From assembly GCA_024742305.1 (NCBI GenBank), contig JANSYQ010000012.1:37387-101386 (forward strand): DNA of 64,000 nt. The letters are read 5' to 3'. The notes under the pieces were generated by a model that was not told the origin of the DNA, searched no databases, and was given only the letters and a program-made list of their open reading frames with translations. Origin of the DNA: a bacterium (lineage in GTDB: Bacteria; Bacteroidota; Bacteroidia; Flavobacteriales_D; Crocinitomicaceae). Made by a program: the position numbers and the translations under genes. Positions 26,767-35,931 of this stretch are shown piece after piece. Position 1 is the first letter of the stretch, and each line of letters starts with the position of its first letter.

Positions 26767-27723
26767 ATGAAAGTATTAGCAAACGACGGAATTTCTCAAG
26801 AAGGAATCGATGCGCTGGAAGGCGCAGGATACACAGTTCTGACAGAGAAAATTGAACAAGATCAACTAATTAAAGAAATCAACGCACAGAACATCGAAGT
26901 TTTGTTGGTTCGTAGTGCCACTACGGTGCGTAAAGAAGTGTTTGACGCCTGCCCCGGATTGAAATTCGTAGGGCGCGGTGGCGTTGGAATGGACAACATT
27001 GATGTTCAATACGGACGTGACAATGGACGCATCGTAGCGAATACGCCAGCAGCTTCCAGCCAATCGGTGGCAGAAATGGTTATGGGACAACTATTCTCCA
27101 TTTCTCGATCGCTGTACCATTCAGCGAAGCACATGGAAGACGGCGATTTCAAAACCTTGAAAAAGAAGTACGGGAAAGGCGTAGAACTCCGAGGAAAAAC
27201 ATTGGCAATCATCGGCTTCGGTCGAATTGGTCAAAACTTGGCAGCCTATGCGCTTGGAGCAGGAATGAATGTAGAGGCTGTAGACATGTACCCAGATGCA
27301 CGTGAGATTTACGTTGGCATGGGCAACGGATTGTCTGCAAAAACTCGCATCATCCCGAGAACTTCCATGGATGACGTTTTGGCTAACGCCGACTACATCT
27401 CACTGCACGTTCCAAAACAACCGGATGGTTCTGCAGTAATTGGTGCTAAAGAGTTTGCCAAAATGAAAGATGGTGTTCGCATCGTGAATGCCGCCCGCGG
27501 TGGTGTTGTAGATGAAGATGCTCTTCTAGAAGCATTGGATTCAGGAAAAGTTGCTGCCATTGCATTGGATGTTTTCGAAAACGAACCAAATCCTCGCGCA
27601 GATCTTTTGAGCCACGAGAAAATCGCAACTACACCGCACATTGGTGCTGCAACGGTGGAAGCGCAGGGGCGTATCGGACGCGAACTAGCCGACGCAATTA
27701 TTGCTAATTTTGGTACGTTCTAA
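26767..27723 (+). CDS. serA: D-3-phosphoglycerate dehydrogenase
   Basis: 318 residues, the short form without an ACT domain. Oxidises 3-phosphoglycerate with NAD, the first step of serine synthesis. NAD site IIGFGRIGQNLA, catalytic Arg in NAARGGVVDE, Glu in VFENEP, His in TTPHIGAAT. The lack of the ACT domain suggests no direct serine feedback. It lies between serC and the DUF1015 gene. Confidence 0.95.
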   Translation: MKVLANDGISQEGIDALEGAGYTVLTEKIEQDQLIKEINAQNIEVLLVRSATTVRKEVFDACPGLKFVGRGGVGMDNIDVQYGRDNGRIVANTPAASSQSVAEMVMGQLFSISRSLYHSAKHMEDGDFKTLKKKYGKGVELRGKTLAIIGFGRIGQNLAAYALGAGMNVEAVDMYPDAREIYVGMGNGLSAKTRIIPRTSMDDVLANADYISLHVPKQPDGSAVIGAKEFAKMKDGVRIVNAARGGVVDEDALLEALDSGKVAAIALDVFENEPNPRADLLSHEKIATTPHIGAATVEAQGRIGRELADAIIANFGTF

Positions 27724-27737
27724 ATCAGACGTACTTT

Positions 27738-28976
27738 ATGGCGAAAATAAGCCCATTTAAAGCAATTCGACCGACGCGCGACCTCGTTCATTTGGTGGCC
27801 ACGCGACCTTATTATACATACAAGGAGAACGTCCTCAAGGCAAAACTTGAGGACAATCCTTACACTTTTCTGCATATCATCAATCCAGAATTTGGAGAGA
27901 AAGAACGCACAGAGCCGAATTCGGTAGAGCGTTTTGCCCTCATTAGTGATGCCTACCAAGAGTTTATGAACGAAGGCATTCTCTTTCAAGACGATGAACC
28001 ACATATTTATTTGTACCGTCAAACCAAAGATGGTCACGAATACTTAGGCATCGTTGCTGGGGCCAGCATTAAAGAGTATCAGAACGACCAAATCAAGAAG
28101 CACGAAGCCACCATTACTTCTCGGGAAGAAATGTTTACACGCTACCTGAATGTTGTTGGATACAACGCAGAGCCGGTGGTTCTCTCCTACTCCGATTTGG
28201 AGCATCGAATTGAACCTTTGCTCTACAACAAAGTGAAGGAGCGACCGGAATACGAGTACACCACTACAGATCGTGTGAAACATGAATTGTGGATTTTCAA
28301 TGAAAAGGAAACAGCTACAGTGCAGCACGAATTTGAAATGGTGAAGGAGCTGTACATCTGTGACGGTCATCATCGTAGTGCGTCATCGGTTGGATTGAAA
28401 GGATGGCGTGAAAAGCAAGGTCAAGGACATTTTCCGAATGAAGATTATTTTTTGGCGTTCTTCCTCAATGAAAAGCGCTTGCACATTTTAGAGTTCAATC
28501 GCTTGGTAAAACATCTAAACGGACTCTCGGCAGATGCTTTTATCGAAAGATTGAATGAGCACTTCGAGGTGAAACCTATGATGGTCCCTGGGAAACCAAC
28601 AGAACGCCATGAAATTACAGCGTGCGTAGAAGGAAGATGGATTCGCATGCATTGCAAAGAATCACTTTTCGAAACCAAGGACCCTGTAAAGGTACTCGAC
28701 CCGGAAATTTTGACAGAATACGTACTCTCTCCTATTTTGGGAATCGAAGACTTGAAAACAAGCAATGATATTGAGTTCATTCCGGGCAATCAAGAATTAG
28801 AGAAAGTTATTGGGAAAATTGAATCGGGCGAGTTCAAAGCTGCCTTCTTTTTGTACCCAGTAGAAATTGATGATATCAAACGCGTAGCAGATCACAATCT
28901 GACCATGCCACCGAAATCGACATGGGTAGAACCCAAGCTACGTAGTGGATTGACCATTTATAACATCAACGAATGA
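27738..28976 (+). CDS. DUF1015 (YbaK-like HTH? no) conserved cytoplasmic protein
   Basis: 412 residues, DUF1015 family: the start ISPFKAIRPTRDLVHLVATRPY, YLYRQT, and the conserved YICDGHHRSASS motif near residue 210 that looks like a catalytic or nucleotide-binding site. It often sits beside serA/serC in many phyla, which suggests a link to serine metabolism, perhaps as a free serine kinase (SerK-type DUF1015/ParB-like enzymes phosphorylate serine). The overlap of 4 nt with the PLPBP gene shows co-translation. Confidence 0.85.
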   Translation: MAKISPFKAIRPTRDLVHLVATRPYYTYKENVLKAKLEDNPYTFLHIINPEFGEKERTEPNSVERFALISDAYQEFMNEGILFQDDEPHIYLYRQTKDGHEYLGIVAGASIKEYQNDQIKKHEATITSREEMFTRYLNVVGYNAEPVVLSYSDLEHRIEPLLYNKVKERPEYEYTTTDRVKHELWIFNEKETATVQHEFEMVKELYICDGHHRSASSVGLKGWREKQGQGHFPNEDYFLAFFLNEKRLHILEFNRLVKHLNGLSADAFIERLNEHFEVKPMMVPGKPTERHEITACVEGRWIRMHCKESLFETKDPVKVLDPEILTEYVLSPILGIEDLKTSNDIEFIPGNQELEKVIGKIESGEFKAAFFLYPVEIDDIKRVADHNLTMPPKSTWVEPKLRSGLTIYNINE

Positions 28977-29635
28977 TCAAAGAAGCACTTGAGAAAATAA
29001 AAGCAGAAATTCCTGAAGGCGTAACACTTGTTGCCGTTTCCAAAACGAAGCCTGTGTCTCTCATTCAAGAAGCGTACGATCAAGGACATCGTGTTTTTGG
29101 CGAGAATCGCGCGCAAGAAATGGCAGAAAAATTCGAGCAGTTGCCGCAGGACATTGAATGGCACTCGATAGGACACTTACAGCGAAACAAAGTGAAATAC
29201 ATTGCTCCGTTCGTATCCATGATCCACGCGGTCGATAGTATGAAGTTGTTGAAGGAAATCAACAAAGAAGCAGCTAAGAACAATCGTATAATTGAATGTT
29301 TGCTACAATTTCACATTGCCGAAGAAGACAGCAAGTATGGTATGGATTTCAACGAAGTTCAGGATCTTCTAGAATCAGAAGAGTTGATCGAAATGCGCAA
29401 TATCTCTATTGTTGGATTGATGGGTATGGCAACCTTTACGGACGACACCGAGCAAATTCGCGAAGAGTTCCGAACCTTGGAAAATTACTTCCAAATGATT
29501 AAAAGTCATTATTTCAAATTCAACGATGCGTTCAAACACATTTCCATGGGCATGAGTGGTGATTACCCTATTGCTATTGAAGAAGGCAGCACCATGATTC
29601 GAGTGGGAAGTAAAATTTTCGGTGAAAGAAATTGA
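28973..29635 (+). CDS. YggS/PROSC-family PLP homeostasis protein
   Basis: 220 residues. Alanine-racemase-like TIM barrel without catalytic activity known; binds PLP through Lys24 (LVAVSKTKP). Other signatures: FGENRAQEMAEK, WHSIGHLQRNKVKYI, and SMGMSGDYPIAIEEGSTMIRVG. It keeps free PLP in balance; placement with serC, a PLP enzyme, is consistent. Start codon overlaps the stop of the DUF1015 gene. Confidence 0.93.
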   Translation: MIKEALEKIKAEIPEGVTLVAVSKTKPVSLIQEAYDQGHRVFGENRAQEMAEKFEQLPQDIEWHSIGHLQRNKVKYIAPFVSMIHAVDSMKLLKEINKEAAKNNRIIECLLQFHIAEEDSKYGMDFNEVQDLLESEELIEMRNISIVGLMGMATFTDDTEQIREEFRTLENYFQMIKSHYFKFNDAFKHISMGMSGDYPIAIEEGSTMIRVGSKIFGERN

Positions 29636-29637
29636 TC

Positions 29638-30237
29638 ATGAACGGAGCAATCACATCCTTTTTCTGTCTTCTACTTTCGGCTTTCAGCTATGCCCAGCTT
29701 TCAGAAGCCGAAACGCTCGAACATCGCGCTGAGCATGAAACGGAACTTCGAGATACGTCTCTCCACATGCTTGACTCCATGGAAAGAGCGGATTGGCAAG
29801 GATTGGATTACTTCGACTTTGATACATCCTACCAAATATCGGCACGCTTTAAGAAACGAAAAGGACGCAAATTCGAAATGCCGACATCTACAGATCGCTT
29901 GCCAGTGTATCGACGCTACGGATATATCTACTTTACCGTTAACGGAAAAGAACAACAATTGACTGTTTATCAAAACGTTGAACTAACCAAACGCGAAGGT
30001 TTCGAAGATTACTTATTCATTCCCTTCAGAGATGCTACCACCGGGAAGGAAACCTATGGTGGCGGTCGTTATCTGGACCTTCGTATCCCGAAAGGAAAAG
30101 AGCTACTGATTGACTTTAATCAGGCCTACAACCCTTATTGTGCCTACTCTCACAAATGGTCGTGTCCGATTCCTCCGGAAGAAAATACGTTGAAAACTTC
30201 CATTAAAGCTGGGGAGAAAATTCCCTTGGCACATTAG
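29638..30237 (+). CDS. DUF1684 secreted protein
   Basis: 199 residues, signal peptide ending SYAQ. DUF1684 pattern: DWQGLDYFDFDTSYQI, then YRRYGYIYFTVNGKEQQLTVYQN, LFIPFRDATTGKETYGGGRYLDL, and DFNQAYNPYCAYSHKWSCPIPP with the conserved NPYCAYS..CPIPP site. The start is set at ATG 29638, which overlaps nothing; a TTG at 29632 would overlap the previous stop. Function unknown; the Cys pair may bind metal. Confidence 0.88.
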   Translation: MNGAITSFFCLLLSAFSYAQLSEAETLEHRAEHETELRDTSLHMLDSMERADWQGLDYFDFDTSYQISARFKKRKGRKFEMPTSTDRLPVYRRYGYIYFTVNGKEQQLTVYQNVELTKREGFEDYLFIPFRDATTGKETYGGGRYLDLRIPKGKELLIDFNQAYNPYCAYSHKWSCPIPPEENTLKTSIKAGEKIPLAH

Positions 30238-30274
30238 TTGGTGAAACTTTTAATCGTAAATTCGTTATTCTGTG

Positions 30275-30973
30275 ATGAAGAACATGCTTAAAAGAACACT
30301 ACTCCTGATAGTTATGCTTGTTTCTGTACAAGCGTATGCCCAGCCTTACAAGACCGTAAAGCCCTACAAGCCCTACAAATGGATGTTTGGTTTGCACTGG
30401 TCCGCTATTGAGGACGACGGAAACAAATTTGGAGGCATGTTCAACGTAAACCAATCGTGGAATTTGAAGCCCTACCCTACTATGCTGACGGTAGATCGCT
30501 ACTTCGTTTATGGTTGGAGTGCGGAATTTACAGCAAATTACGGACAGTATTCTGGCAATCGTTTGGTAAACGACTCCATGAATGTGGAAGGCATCAACTT
30601 ATCAGCAGATTTACATGCGAAGTATAGCTTTTACAATTTGTATGCGCCAAGAGCGAGATGGATCGATCCATATTTAGTTGCCGGAGTTGGATTTACGTAT
30701 CGAACAGGCACTGCGGACCCTTACGTTCCAACGGCGAACATTGGTGGCGGTGTCAACTTTTGGTTCATCAACTGGATGGGCATTCGGCTGTCATCCACAG
30801 CGAAATTTGGTGTTTTCCCAGGGTTTTGGGATACTCCGAACAATTATCTTCAGTACAACGCTGGAATCGTTTTCAGAACCCCGGACCAAGCAACGTACAA
30901 ATCACCCAACAAGCGCCAGCACAAATGGGTGAACAAACGTTCTCGTAAGTACAAGAAAAAAGGAGGACAATAA
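30275..30973 (+). CDS. Outer-membrane beta-barrel protein
   Basis: 232 residues. Signal peptide ends QAYAQ. The mature part has amphipathic strands (WSAEFTANYGQYSG, WIDPYLVAGVGFTYR, NIGGGVNFWFINWMGIRLSSTAKF, LQYNAGIVFR), like an OmpW/OmpX-type barrel, and a basic C-terminal tail (about 215-232). No known family is certain. It follows the DUF1684 gene by 37 nt. Confidence 0.75.
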   Translation: MKNMLKRTLLLIVMLVSVQAYAQPYKTVKPYKPYKWMFGLHWSAIEDDGNKFGGMFNVNQSWNLKPYPTMLTVDRYFVYGWSAEFTANYGQYSGNRLVNDSMNVEGINLSADLHAKYSFYNLYAPRARWIDPYLVAGVGFTYRTGTADPYVPTANIGGGVNFWFINWMGIRLSSTAKFGVFPGFWDTPNNYLQYNAGIVFRTPDQATYKSPNKRQHKWVNKRSRKYKKKGGQ

Positions 30974-31019
30974 TTGTTACTTCTCAAAAGAATTGTCATT
31001 CAACGAGAAAACATCTCTT

Positions 31020-31640
31020 ATGAAAATTATTCTTACCATCGCCTTGGCATTTGTTGCTTCAATATCAATTGGTCAAACTTCCTCAGTTGCCATAGAAAAT
31101 ATGGAGGAAAACATTTTGTTTCGGGGGTATCAAAACAAAATTAAAATCACAAGTCACACCGAAGAAGATTGTGCCTATCGATTATCTGGTACTAATGTCA
31201 GCATTACGGTAAAAGACGGTTATTTTATCGTTAAGCCCGGACAAGGTAAAACGGTGGACCTTACCGTCACTGAAAAGTGCATGGATGGAAACGCAACTGT
31301 TGTAAGAAAGAAAGAGTACCGTGTCAAAAACTTACCTACCCCTACTTTGCATTGGGGATGGACACCAGCGGGGAAAGCTGTTGAAAATCAAAAACCGGAG
31401 CTCTCCTGCAGCTATGTAGATTATTTCCAATTGGACGTTAAGTTTACGGTTGATTCTTGGGAGGCTGAATATAATGGAAAAACATACTCAGGAGAAGGAA
31501 CAGATATCTCTCCGATTAACGAGTTAATTCAAACATTCACTGAACTTGAAGAATTGACTATTACTGCCTCGATTCAAGGACCTGACGGCATTACCCGTAA
31601 AATAGATGGCACTTGGTTTATCCGACCAGCCAATAATTAA
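31020..31640 (+). CDS. Secreted GldM C-terminal-like protein, copy 1
   Basis: 206 residues; signal peptide ends SIGQ. The mature part starts with a YRG-type strand (ILFRGYQNKIKITS), then YFIVKPGQGKTVDLTV, KKEYRVKNLPTPTLHWG and a last GPDGITRKIDGTW. This order matches the periplasmic C-terminal domains of the T9SS/gliding motor protein GldM. It lacks the N-terminal transmembrane helix and long coiled region of GldM. The next gene is a paralogue, 13 nt downstream. A role as a decoy or partner in the T9SS is inference. Confidence 0.75.
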   Translation: MKIILTIALAFVASISIGQTSSVAIENMEENILFRGYQNKIKITSHTEEDCAYRLSGTNVSITVKDGYFIVKPGQGKTVDLTVTEKCMDGNATVVRKKEYRVKNLPTPTLHWGWTPAGKAVENQKPELSCSYVDYFQLDVKFTVDSWEAEYNGKTYSGEGTDISPINELIQTFTELEELTITASIQGPDGITRKIDGTWFIRPANN

Positions 31641-31653
31641 TCAATCTAACTCC

Positions 31654-32271
31654 ATGATTAACAAATTACTCCTTCTTGGATTGTCACTTTTCTTTTCATT
31701 CACCGGCTACACTCAATTAGTCAGCCTTGAACAACCGGAACTTATGGTGCTGTACCGAGGTTACCCAAATCGAGTTTTTGTAAACATTTCCGAAGATGCG
31801 GATGTCAGTGTTAACGATATCGAAGTGCAATGCGCCAACTGTGCGATATCTAAAGTGAATAAACCCGGTGGATATATCGTCAAGCCCGGCGCTGGCAAAA
31901 TAGCTTACATCACCTTGTATCAAAAAGAGGGCGAATCGTTGACTGAAATCTATAAGGCTGAATACCGAGTTTCTAACCTTCCCGATCCTATTTTGTATTG
32001 GGGCGGATCAAAATCTGGAACAAAGGCCGCACCAAGTTCTCGAGTGTTATTGGCAAAATATACCCCTGAGATACCATTGAAAGCCAACTTTATAGTGACC
32101 AAATGGACCATGACGGCGAATGGTGAATCCATATCCGGAGAAGGTAGCAGTCTGGCGCCAGCTGGAACAATAATTTCTAAAGCTGAACCTGGGTCACTTG
32201 TAGCTATAACAGCTATAGTAGTAGGTCCCGACGGCATTGCTCGACAAGTAGGAGGTGCTTGGGAGTTGTAA
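31654..32271 (+). CDS. Secreted GldM C-terminal-like protein, copy 2
   Basis: 205 residues; signal peptide ends GYTQ. Same architecture as the preceding gene: LYRGYPNRVFVNIS, GGYIVKPGAGKIAYITLY, KAEYRVSNLPDPILYWGG, and IVVGPDGIARQVGGAWEL. The two copies are diverged, so the duplication is old. A CxxC (CANC) is present only in this copy. The true start is the ATG at 31654; the upstream frame belongs to copy 1's 3' end. Confidence 0.75.
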   Translation: MINKLLLLGLSLFFSFTGYTQLVSLEQPELMVLYRGYPNRVFVNISEDADVSVNDIEVQCANCAISKVNKPGGYIVKPGAGKIAYITLYQKEGESLTEIYKAEYRVSNLPDPILYWGGSKSGTKAAPSSRVLLAKYTPEIPLKANFIVTKWTMTANGESISGEGSSLAPAGTIISKAEPGSLVAITAIVVGPDGIARQVGGAWEL

Positions 32272-32375
32272 GAAGCCACTCGACATCTTTTGAATGGTTG
32301 GTTTGATTGAGTCAGCTGAGAACTTATTCAATCGCCAATATGTATCTTAGTATCACTTTGATTACTACGAAAACT

Positions 32376-34220
32376 ATGGCGACCTCTCATAGAATGTTCG
32401 GAATTCTTTATTCCTTATTCATTATTTCTTATTTCAGTTATTCCAACGCTCAAAACATCACAGTTCAATCCCAAATTATTGAGGAGGAAACAGGCGCCCC
32501 TATTCCCTATGCTTCAGTCTACACTATGGAAAACCGCCGCGGAACAATCACTGACATGGACGGAAAGTTTGAGTTGAACAACGTTACCCCAAACGACACC
32601 ATTGTCTTCTACTTTGCAGGATTCAAGAAGAAAAAATTGGCCGCGAAAGACATTAAAACCAAAGTTCCATTGGAAAAGCTGGAGCAGCTCCTTGACGAGG
32701 TAGTAGTGTTAGCCGATGAAACTATTCCATACAAGCTCATTTCAAAAACAAGGAAGAATATCAAGCACCAAGACCAAGTAGCGCAATCCTATTTGGAGAT
32801 GCAGTCATTTCAAGACAACCATCAACTGGAGTACTTCCAAGGATACTATAACGGCATATACGATGGCTATGACATTGAAGATTTACAACTGAAGACGGCT
32901 CGATTCGGCCTGCAGAAAACCGATAATTTTGCCTTCTTGTCTCAAGAGACTTCTGCCGCTATGTACAAACAGGAAATCTTTGACGATAATCGATACTTTC
33001 CTGACGCACCATTCGGACTGAATAGAAGAAAGCTGTTTCGCACTTTTCGCGTTACGATGAATTCAAAGTACCGCGAACAAAACGGAGACATTACATACGT
33101 TCTTTCGTTTGAACCAAGAAAAGATACGCTTTCGGCATTTTTAGGAAAAGCATGGATCGATTCTGCTACGAATATTCTTACAAAGGTTGAGTTTAGCATT
33201 GAAAACGCTTCCAAATATCCATTTATACCCATCCACAAAGGCGGAGAGTTGCAGGATGTCAATATGCACATAACAAAAACGTATGCTAGAACAGCAGAAG
33301 GAGTTCGCTTGACTTCCATGGATTTCGATTATGACTTCACTTTTGAGCCAAACGGTTATTACAACGTAGACAATGCTGCTGTTTACAAGTTTCGTCCACC
33401 CGATTCTGTCAACTACGAAGCACTCCCTTCGTTTAAAATTCGAGCCGAAGCGGTTTTAGCGGCTTACAATTACAGCAGCTCTTTCTCCCTTCCCGAGTTT
33501 GATTTTCCAACGAACAATCTCCCCGATTATCACAAGATGATCGCTTTTCAAGATCATCCGAACTTTTGGTCTTGCTACAATCAATTTCGAATGGGGAAAA
33601 GTGAGGAAAAGGAGAAATTTCTTGAAGATGATGCCACGGTTACACACAATGAACTCTACGAGCAATCAGACATCTCAGATAAAGGAATTTACGAGTTTCC
33701 ATACAGACAATGGAGTACGAACCGAATTTACTTCCGACCAAGTTCATCGGACACATCAGGGACGGAAAAACCATTCTACAACAGTGCTTTCGAAGGAACG
33801 GATATTAATGCTCGTAAGTACCACTTAGTGGCACAAATTCTCTTTGAGGTAGATTCCTTGTGTGATTCAGTCAGCTATCGAACTAGAACACTATTCGATC
33901 CGTTTCAAAGCTTCTACGATTTCGAGAGAACGCCGCGATCCGTGGCTTTTCTCAACGTATATTTTGATTTGATGGAGCTATCAAGAAGAGAGTTGAACGC
34001 CAAACTAGATGCAGTTGAAAAACCAACTAAGGAAGTATTAACCGACATTTACGAGGACCACATAGAGAAAACTCAAGCAAATATGGAAGTCTTCTTTCGT
34101 GAAGTGGAACGCGGAACACGGGAAGAAGAATTCTTAGAGTGGAATGAAATAGTTTGCGTCGAGCTTGGGATCGATAACAATTGGTTGTTCTCGGCACCAA
34201 AGGAAGAGGAAGAAGAGTAG
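32376..34220 (+). CDS. Carboxypeptidase-regulatory-like domain protein
   Basis: 614 residues, signal peptide ends SNAQ. Residues about 27-115 form a CarboxypepD_reg-like fold (IIEEETGAPIPYASVYTMENRRGTITDMDGKFEL). The rest (about 120-614) is an alpha/beta region of unknown fold rich in Tyr/Phe, with no TonB plug or barrel. Such proteins are common, uncharacterised envelope proteins in Bacteroidota. Start chosen at 32376, with 32394 as an alternative. An acidic C-terminus (KEEEEE) follows. Confidence 0.75.
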   Translation: MATSHRMFGILYSLFIISYFSYSNAQNITVQSQIIEEETGAPIPYASVYTMENRRGTITDMDGKFELNNVTPNDTIVFYFAGFKKKKLAAKDIKTKVPLEKLEQLLDEVVVLADETIPYKLISKTRKNIKHQDQVAQSYLEMQSFQDNHQLEYFQGYYNGIYDGYDIEDLQLKTARFGLQKTDNFAFLSQETSAAMYKQEIFDDNRYFPDAPFGLNRRKLFRTFRVTMNSKYREQNGDITYVLSFEPRKDTLSAFLGKAWIDSATNILTKVEFSIENASKYPFIPIHKGGELQDVNMHITKTYARTAEGVRLTSMDFDYDFTFEPNGYYNVDNAAVYKFRPPDSVNYEALPSFKIRAEAVLAAYNYSSSFSLPEFDFPTNNLPDYHKMIAFQDHPNFWSCYNQFRMGKSEEKEKFLEDDATVTHNELYEQSDISDKGIYEFPYRQWSTNRIYFRPSSSDTSGTEKPFYNSAFEGTDINARKYHLVAQILFEVDSLCDSVSYRTRTLFDPFQSFYDFERTPRSVAFLNVYFDLMELSRRELNAKLDAVEKPTKEVLTDIYEDHIEKTQANMEVFFREVERGTREEEFLEWNEIVCVELGIDNNWLFSAPKEEEEE

Positions 34221-34253
34221 CTGTTAACGGGTAGAAGATGGAAGGACGACTTT

Positions 34254-34305
34254 CACCTTTTACCTCTCACTTCTCACCTCTCACTTATCACTTATCACTT
34301 CTCAC
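34254..34305. repeat. Low-complexity CTCTCACTT repeat
   Basis: About seven imperfect copies of a (C/T)TCAC(C/T)T(A/C)T motif, overlapping the 3' end of the methyltransferase gene. Likely slippage-prone; it does not look like a regulatory site. Confidence 0.6.
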
Positions 34306-34872
34306 CAAACTCACAAACAACTCACTTCCTTGCCTTGGTTCGACAGAGTTATAACAAGGTTCCATTTTCACGTCTTTGAAAGCCGAAAAGTACTTGAGGT
34401 ATTCTTCTTTGCTTCCTCCGAATGGCGGGCCGCCGTCAAAATCGCGACTAAATAGAACGCCCACCAGTTTACCGCTGGGTCCCAATAATTCATGCACTTT
34501 ATCGGCATACTTTTGACGCAACGCAGGATCAATAGCGCAGAACATCGTTTGTTCGAAAATTAGATCGTAGTCTCCAGAATGATCAAAGAAATCACCTTGA
34601 TGTAATTGTTCTTTTGGAATACCGGGACAACGACGCTTCAGATTATCCAACGGTTCCTTCGCCAAATCGATCACGTGTACATTTTCAAAACCTTGATTCC
34701 ACAAATACTCGGCCTCGTAGCCATTCCCACAACCGGGAATGAGTATTTTGACGGTTTTATCTGTAAGTTGATCGATGTACGCCTTAATCGGCGGGCTGAC
34801 TTCCCCAAGGTCCCAGCCTGTAGTTCCCGACTGGTAACGACTGGCCCAAAATTCTTTTGATAGCTGTTCCAC
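34288..34872 (-). CDS. TPMT-like class I SAM methyltransferase
   Basis: 194 residues. Thiopurine-methyltransferase family: WASRYQSGTTGWDLGEVSPP at the start, SAM loop KILIPGCGNGYEAEYL, VIDLAKEPL, and DLIFEQTMFCAI. The natural substrate is unknown. It is the last gene of the B12-riboswitch operon, 9 nt after the propeller lipoprotein gene, so it is likely under the same control. Its 3' end lies in a short repeat. Confidence 0.87.
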   Translation of the reverse strand: MEQLSKEFWASRYQSGTTGWDLGEVSPPIKAYIDQLTDKTVKILIPGCGNGYEAEYLWNQGFENVHVIDLAKEPLDNLKRRCPGIPKEQLHQGDFFDHSGDYDLIFEQTMFCAIDPALRQKYADKVHELLGPSGKLVGVLFSRDFDGGPPFGGSKEEYLKYFSAFKDVKMEPCYNSVEPRQGSELFVSLVRSDK

Positions 34873-34881
34873 AATGGAAAA

Positions 34882-35931
34882 TTAATCAAAAAACAGCAGC
34901 TTGGTTGGGTTCAAACCAACGGAGTACCCCGATAAATACGTGCCTGATGGATCGTACTTGCGAATCACGCCTTGATTGGTGTAGCCCATGGCATCCAACA
35001 CGTAAAAGACATCTTCCGTTTCATGATACTGAATTCCGTACAAGGTGTGAATCGTTGCCATATTCAGCGGAATCGTTGCTACCACGGCATCTGACTGATA
35101 GTTAAATTGATGAACGCCATTGGCATCATAAACAATCATGTCTGTAGAGGACATTTCAGACATACCGCTAATATCAAAAGAATATGCGGCGTTTACCACT
35201 TGATCCGTCGTTGCATCAATTTTGCGTAGTCGAGATGGAACACCGCCATAATCGCCTCGTGAAATCACAAAAACTTCTCCAGCATCATTTGCCATAACGG
35301 CTCCCGGATTGATTCCAACCGTGATTTTTTGCAGTTCTGTATTCGTTGCGATGTCAATTACAGATACTGTAGAGTCCACATCAGGAAAGTTCAATCCACC
35401 GGAATTTGCCACGTATAATTTGTTGTTGCTTACGGCAATTCCCTCGGGGTTTTCCCCTACACCAATTCGTGCATCAATAGTTAAGGTGGTTGTATCGAGC
35501 ACATCGACAAATCCATCGTAACAAGTAATGTATACTTTTCCGTTTGATGCCGCCATGAAACGCGGTTGTTTCGGCTGTCCATTGGCCATCATTTCAATTT
35601 GTCCAACAGGAGAAAAATCTACAGCAGACATTACCTCAACCGTGGATGAAACATTTACTACGATATAGATTTTCCCACCGTAGCGAATCATATCGTTACC
35701 GGTATCTCCCAATGAACGCCCAGTTTTTGTCTCAAAAAAGTTCAGATCATGAGCTCCACCAGGCAATTGCACCCAGTTTACACTTGCGTTGTTGTGTTGA
35801 AATAACCCTTCGCACAAAACGACCATTCCTTTTTCCAAATGATCAACATTTGGCACAAAGGTTTGGGGATCGTCTTCCTGACACGAGGAAAACAAGATTG
35901 AAATTCCGATAATGAGACTAAAGTATTTCAT
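34882..35931 (-). CDS. BtuG-like surface propeller lipoprotein (DUF5074/YncE-type)
   Basis: 349 residues. SPII signal with lipobox FSSC. Repeated blades such as GKIYIVVNVSSTVEVMSAVDFSPV, GKVYITCYDGFVDVLDTTTL and NKLYVANSGG form a seven-bladed beta-propeller of the YncE/DUF5074 type. In gut Bacteroides, BtuG lipoproteins of this kind bind cobalamin very tightly at the surface and hand it to BtuB. The overlap of 14 nt with the BtuB-like gene and the riboswitch support the same role here, by inference. Confidence 0.87.
   Translation of the reverse strand: MKYFSLIIGISILFSSCQEDDPQTFVPNVDHLEKGMVVLCEGLFQHNNASVNWVQLPGGAHDLNFFETKTGRSLGDTGNDMIRYGGKIYIVVNVSSTVEVMSAVDFSPVGQIEMMANGQPKQPRFMAASNGKVYITCYDGFVDVLDTTTLTIDARIGVGENPEGIAVSNNKLYVANSGGLNFPDVDSTVSVIDIATNTELQKITVGINPGAVMANDAGEVFVISRGDYGGVPSRLRKIDATTDQVVNAAYSFDISGMSEMSSTDMIVYDANGVHQFNYQSDAVVATIPLNMATIHTLYGIQYHETEDVFYVLDAMGYTNQGVIRKYDPSGTYLSGYSVGLNPTKLLFFD

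Noticed and set aside
34254..34305. CTCTCACTT repeats as a CRISPR or regulatory array
   Set aside because: Units are about 8-10 nt with no spacers and no fixed repeat length; they read as a low-complexity tract.
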